From: Hungateiclostridiaceae bacterium UBA3934 | Lineage (GTDB): Bacteria > Bacillota > Clostridia > Acetivibrionales > DTU013 | DNA: 6,496 bases | Reading direction: 5' to 3' | Assembly (NCBI GenBank): GCA_002385815.1 | Contig: DGEE01000133.1 | Span: 11,723 to 18,218, forward strand | Part shown: piece by piece, positions 5,365 to 6,496 of the stretch | Position numbering within the stretch: the first letter of the stretch is position 1 | Layout: the number at the start of each line of letters is the position of its first letter | Program-made: the position numbers and the translations under genes | Notes under the pieces: generated by a model | What the model saw: the letters and a program-made list of their open reading frames with translations, nothing else | Told to the model about the DNA's origin: nothing | Databases searched by the model: none

Positions 5365-6496
5365 ATGTTCCGGTATATACCGAATACCCGGGAGGATCAG
5401 GCGAAGATGCTGTCAGCCATAGGCGTTGACAGTATCGGGGAGCTGTTTTCAGATATCCCGGAGGATATCAGGCTGAACAGGGACATGGATCTGCCAGCCG
5501 GGATGTCAGAGCTTGAGCTGATATCCCATATGAGAACCATTGCTTCGGAAAACATGAATGCGGCTGATCACCCGTGTTTTCTCGGGGCAGGTGTTTACGA
5601 CCACTACATACCGTCTGTAGTCGGAAATGTACTGGCGCGTTCTGAATTCTACACATCATACACTCCTTATCAGCCTGAAATAAGCCAGGGGATGCTCCAG
5701 GCCATATTCGAGTATCAGACCATGATATGCCGCCTGACGGGCATGGATGTTTCCAACGCTTCAATGTACGACGGTGCCACGGCACTGGCGGAGGCGGCGC
5801 TGATGGCGGTACGCGTGACCGGCCGCGAAAAGGTGCTGGTATCCAGGAGTGTCCATCCCCAGTACAGGGAGGTCATTGATACATACGCATCCCACGCGGG
5901 CATAGAGGTGCTGGAAATCAGCATATCAGGCGGAGTGACCGATCCCGATGAGCTGCGGAAAGGACTGTCAGGAACGGGTGACACTGCAGTGGATGATGCA
6001 GCAGCCGGCGGTGCGGCGAAAAAAGGCAAATCCGGAGCAGCGGCTGTTATCCTCCAAAGCCCCAATTTCTTCGGAATAATTGAAGACATGGAAGCGTTGA
6101 CGGAGATTGCTCACGAATACGGTGCTCTGTCTGTGGCTTGTGTGGACCCGATCTCTCTCGCGATATTGGAGGCTCCCGGTGAATATGGAGCTGACATCGT
6201 GGCAGGTGAAGGTCAGGCTCTTGGAAACCCGCTGAATTACGGTGGTCCGCACTTTGGTTTTCTGGCAGCAAAACAGAAGCTTGTCAGAAAAATGCCCGGA
6301 AGGATAGTAGGCCAGACCACCGACAATGAAGGCAGGAGAGGCTTCGTACTCACGCTGCAGGCAAGGGAGCAGCACATAAGAAGAGAAAAGGCTGTTTCCA
6401 ACATCTGCTCAAACCAGGCGCTTAATGCGCTGGCTGCCACTGTTTATCTGTCAGTGATGGGGAAGCAGGGGCTGAAGGATGTGGCAGAGCTTTGCC
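5365..6496 (+). CDS. gcvPA: Glycine dehydrogenase (decarboxylating) subunit 1, C-terminus cut by window edge
   Basis: I translated 377 codons from the ATG at 5365, open to the right edge. AGGAGG (5353-5358) lies 6 bases upstream, inside the end of gcvH, and the ATG begins one base after the gcvH stop. This is the first half of a split P protein, which decarboxylates glycine with pyridoxal phosphate (PLP) and loads aminomethyl onto GcvH. Typical features: MFRYIPNTREDQAKMLSAIG (1-20), FLGAGVYDHYIPSVV (72-86), YTSYTPYQPEISQGMLQAIF (96-115), NASMYDGATALAEAALMA (131-148), QSPNFFGIIED (231-241), GEGQALGNPLNYGGPHFG (281-298) and the very conserved DNEGRRGFVLTLQAREQHIR block (320-339). GcvPA is usually about 440-450 residues, so about 70 are missing. 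The PLP-binding lysine belongs to the partner GcvPB, expected downstream. Residues about 202-224 are a low-complexity Gly/Ala/Asp/Lys stretch longer than the usual linker. Confidence 0.95.
   Translation, partial: MFRYIPNTREDQAKMLSAIGVDSIGELFSDIPEDIRLNRDMDLPAGMSELELISHMRTIASENMNAADHPCFLGAGVYDHYIPSVVGNVLARSEFYTSYTPYQPEISQGMLQAIFEYQTMICRLTGMDVSNASMYDGATALAEAALMAVRVTGREKVLVSRSVHPQYREVIDTYASHAGIEVLEISISGGVTDPDELRKGLSGTGDTAVDDAAAGGAAKKGKSGAAAVILQSPNFFGIIEDMEALTEIAHEYGALSVACVDPISLAILEAPGEYGADIVAGEGQALGNPLNYGGPHFGFLAAKQKLVRKMPGRIVGQTTDNEGRRGFVLTLQAREQHIRREKAVSNICSNQALNALAATVYLSVMGKQGLKDVAELC
5968..6042 (+). other. Low-complexity insertion within gcvPA
   Basis: Codons about 202-226 encode SGTGDTAVDD followed by AAAGGAAKKGKSG, between the VTDPDELRKGL segment and the AAVILQSPNFFG strand. 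In the GcvPA proteins I know, these two blocks are joined by only about ten residues, so roughly 18-20 look extra. The reading frame stays open and family motifs resume in frame, so it is an in-frame insertion, not a frameshift. The alignment is from memory. Confidence 0.55.

Noticed and set aside
5715..6440. Minus-strand frames of 124, 135, 74 and 67 codons over gcvPA
   Set aside because: They are antisense to GcvPA, whose motifs are conserved across the whole stretch.

Overview
The window looks like chromosomal DNA from a spore-forming, probably amino-acid-fermenting Bacillota of the class Clostridia. The reasons are two tandem CotS-family spore-coat genes, a glycine dehydrogenase split into GcvPA (and presumably GcvPB) in an lplA-gcvT-gcvH-gcvPA operon, strong AGGAGG-type ribosome-binding sites before nearly every gene, and roughly balanced base composition. 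The genus cannot be named from this sequence. I see no mobile elements, tRNA or rRNA genes, or CRISPR arrays.

Left block (1-2388, minus strand): three genes read leftwards. First is an 80-residue acidic protein resembling the amphi-Trp domain family (2146-2388). A strong GC-rich hairpin with a short T run follows it (2109-2133, terminator or attenuator). Then come two paralogous CotS-like proteins with an aminoglycoside-phosphotransferase/choline-kinase-like fold (1044-2075, complete; 1-1009, running off the left edge).

Centre (2389-2731): a 343-base divergent intergenic region. On the minus side, a candidate sigma-A promoter for the small acidic gene is overlapped by a perfect 7-1-7 inverted repeat. 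On the plus side, a good sigma-A-type promoter (2550-2578) should start transcription near 2585, leaving a leader of about 147 bases before lplA. That leader can form several hairpins, some mutually exclusive, including one that could pair with the lplA ribosome-binding site. I could not match it to the glycine riboswitch or any other known riboswitch class. It is the most interesting unexplained element here.

Right block (2732-6496, plus strand): lplA, gcvT, gcvH and gcvPA, closely spaced and continuing past the right edge, where gcvPB and perhaps the dihydrolipoamide dehydrogenase gene would be expected. The proteins form one pathway. GcvP decarboxylates glycine and passes aminomethyl to the lipoyl arm of GcvH, and GcvT transfers the methylene group to tetrahydrofolate and releases ammonia. 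LplA attaches lipoate to the GcvH lysine (K63), so the operon encodes both the lipoylated carrier and the enzyme likely to activate it. The 86-base lplA-gcvT gap holds a two-copy direct repeat, and GcvPA carries a low-complexity Gly/Ala/Lys-rich insertion.

Most of the window is ordinary. The points worth a second look are the lplA leader, the palindrome at the divergent promoter, the hairpin before the cotS pair, the direct repeat, and the GcvPA insertion.
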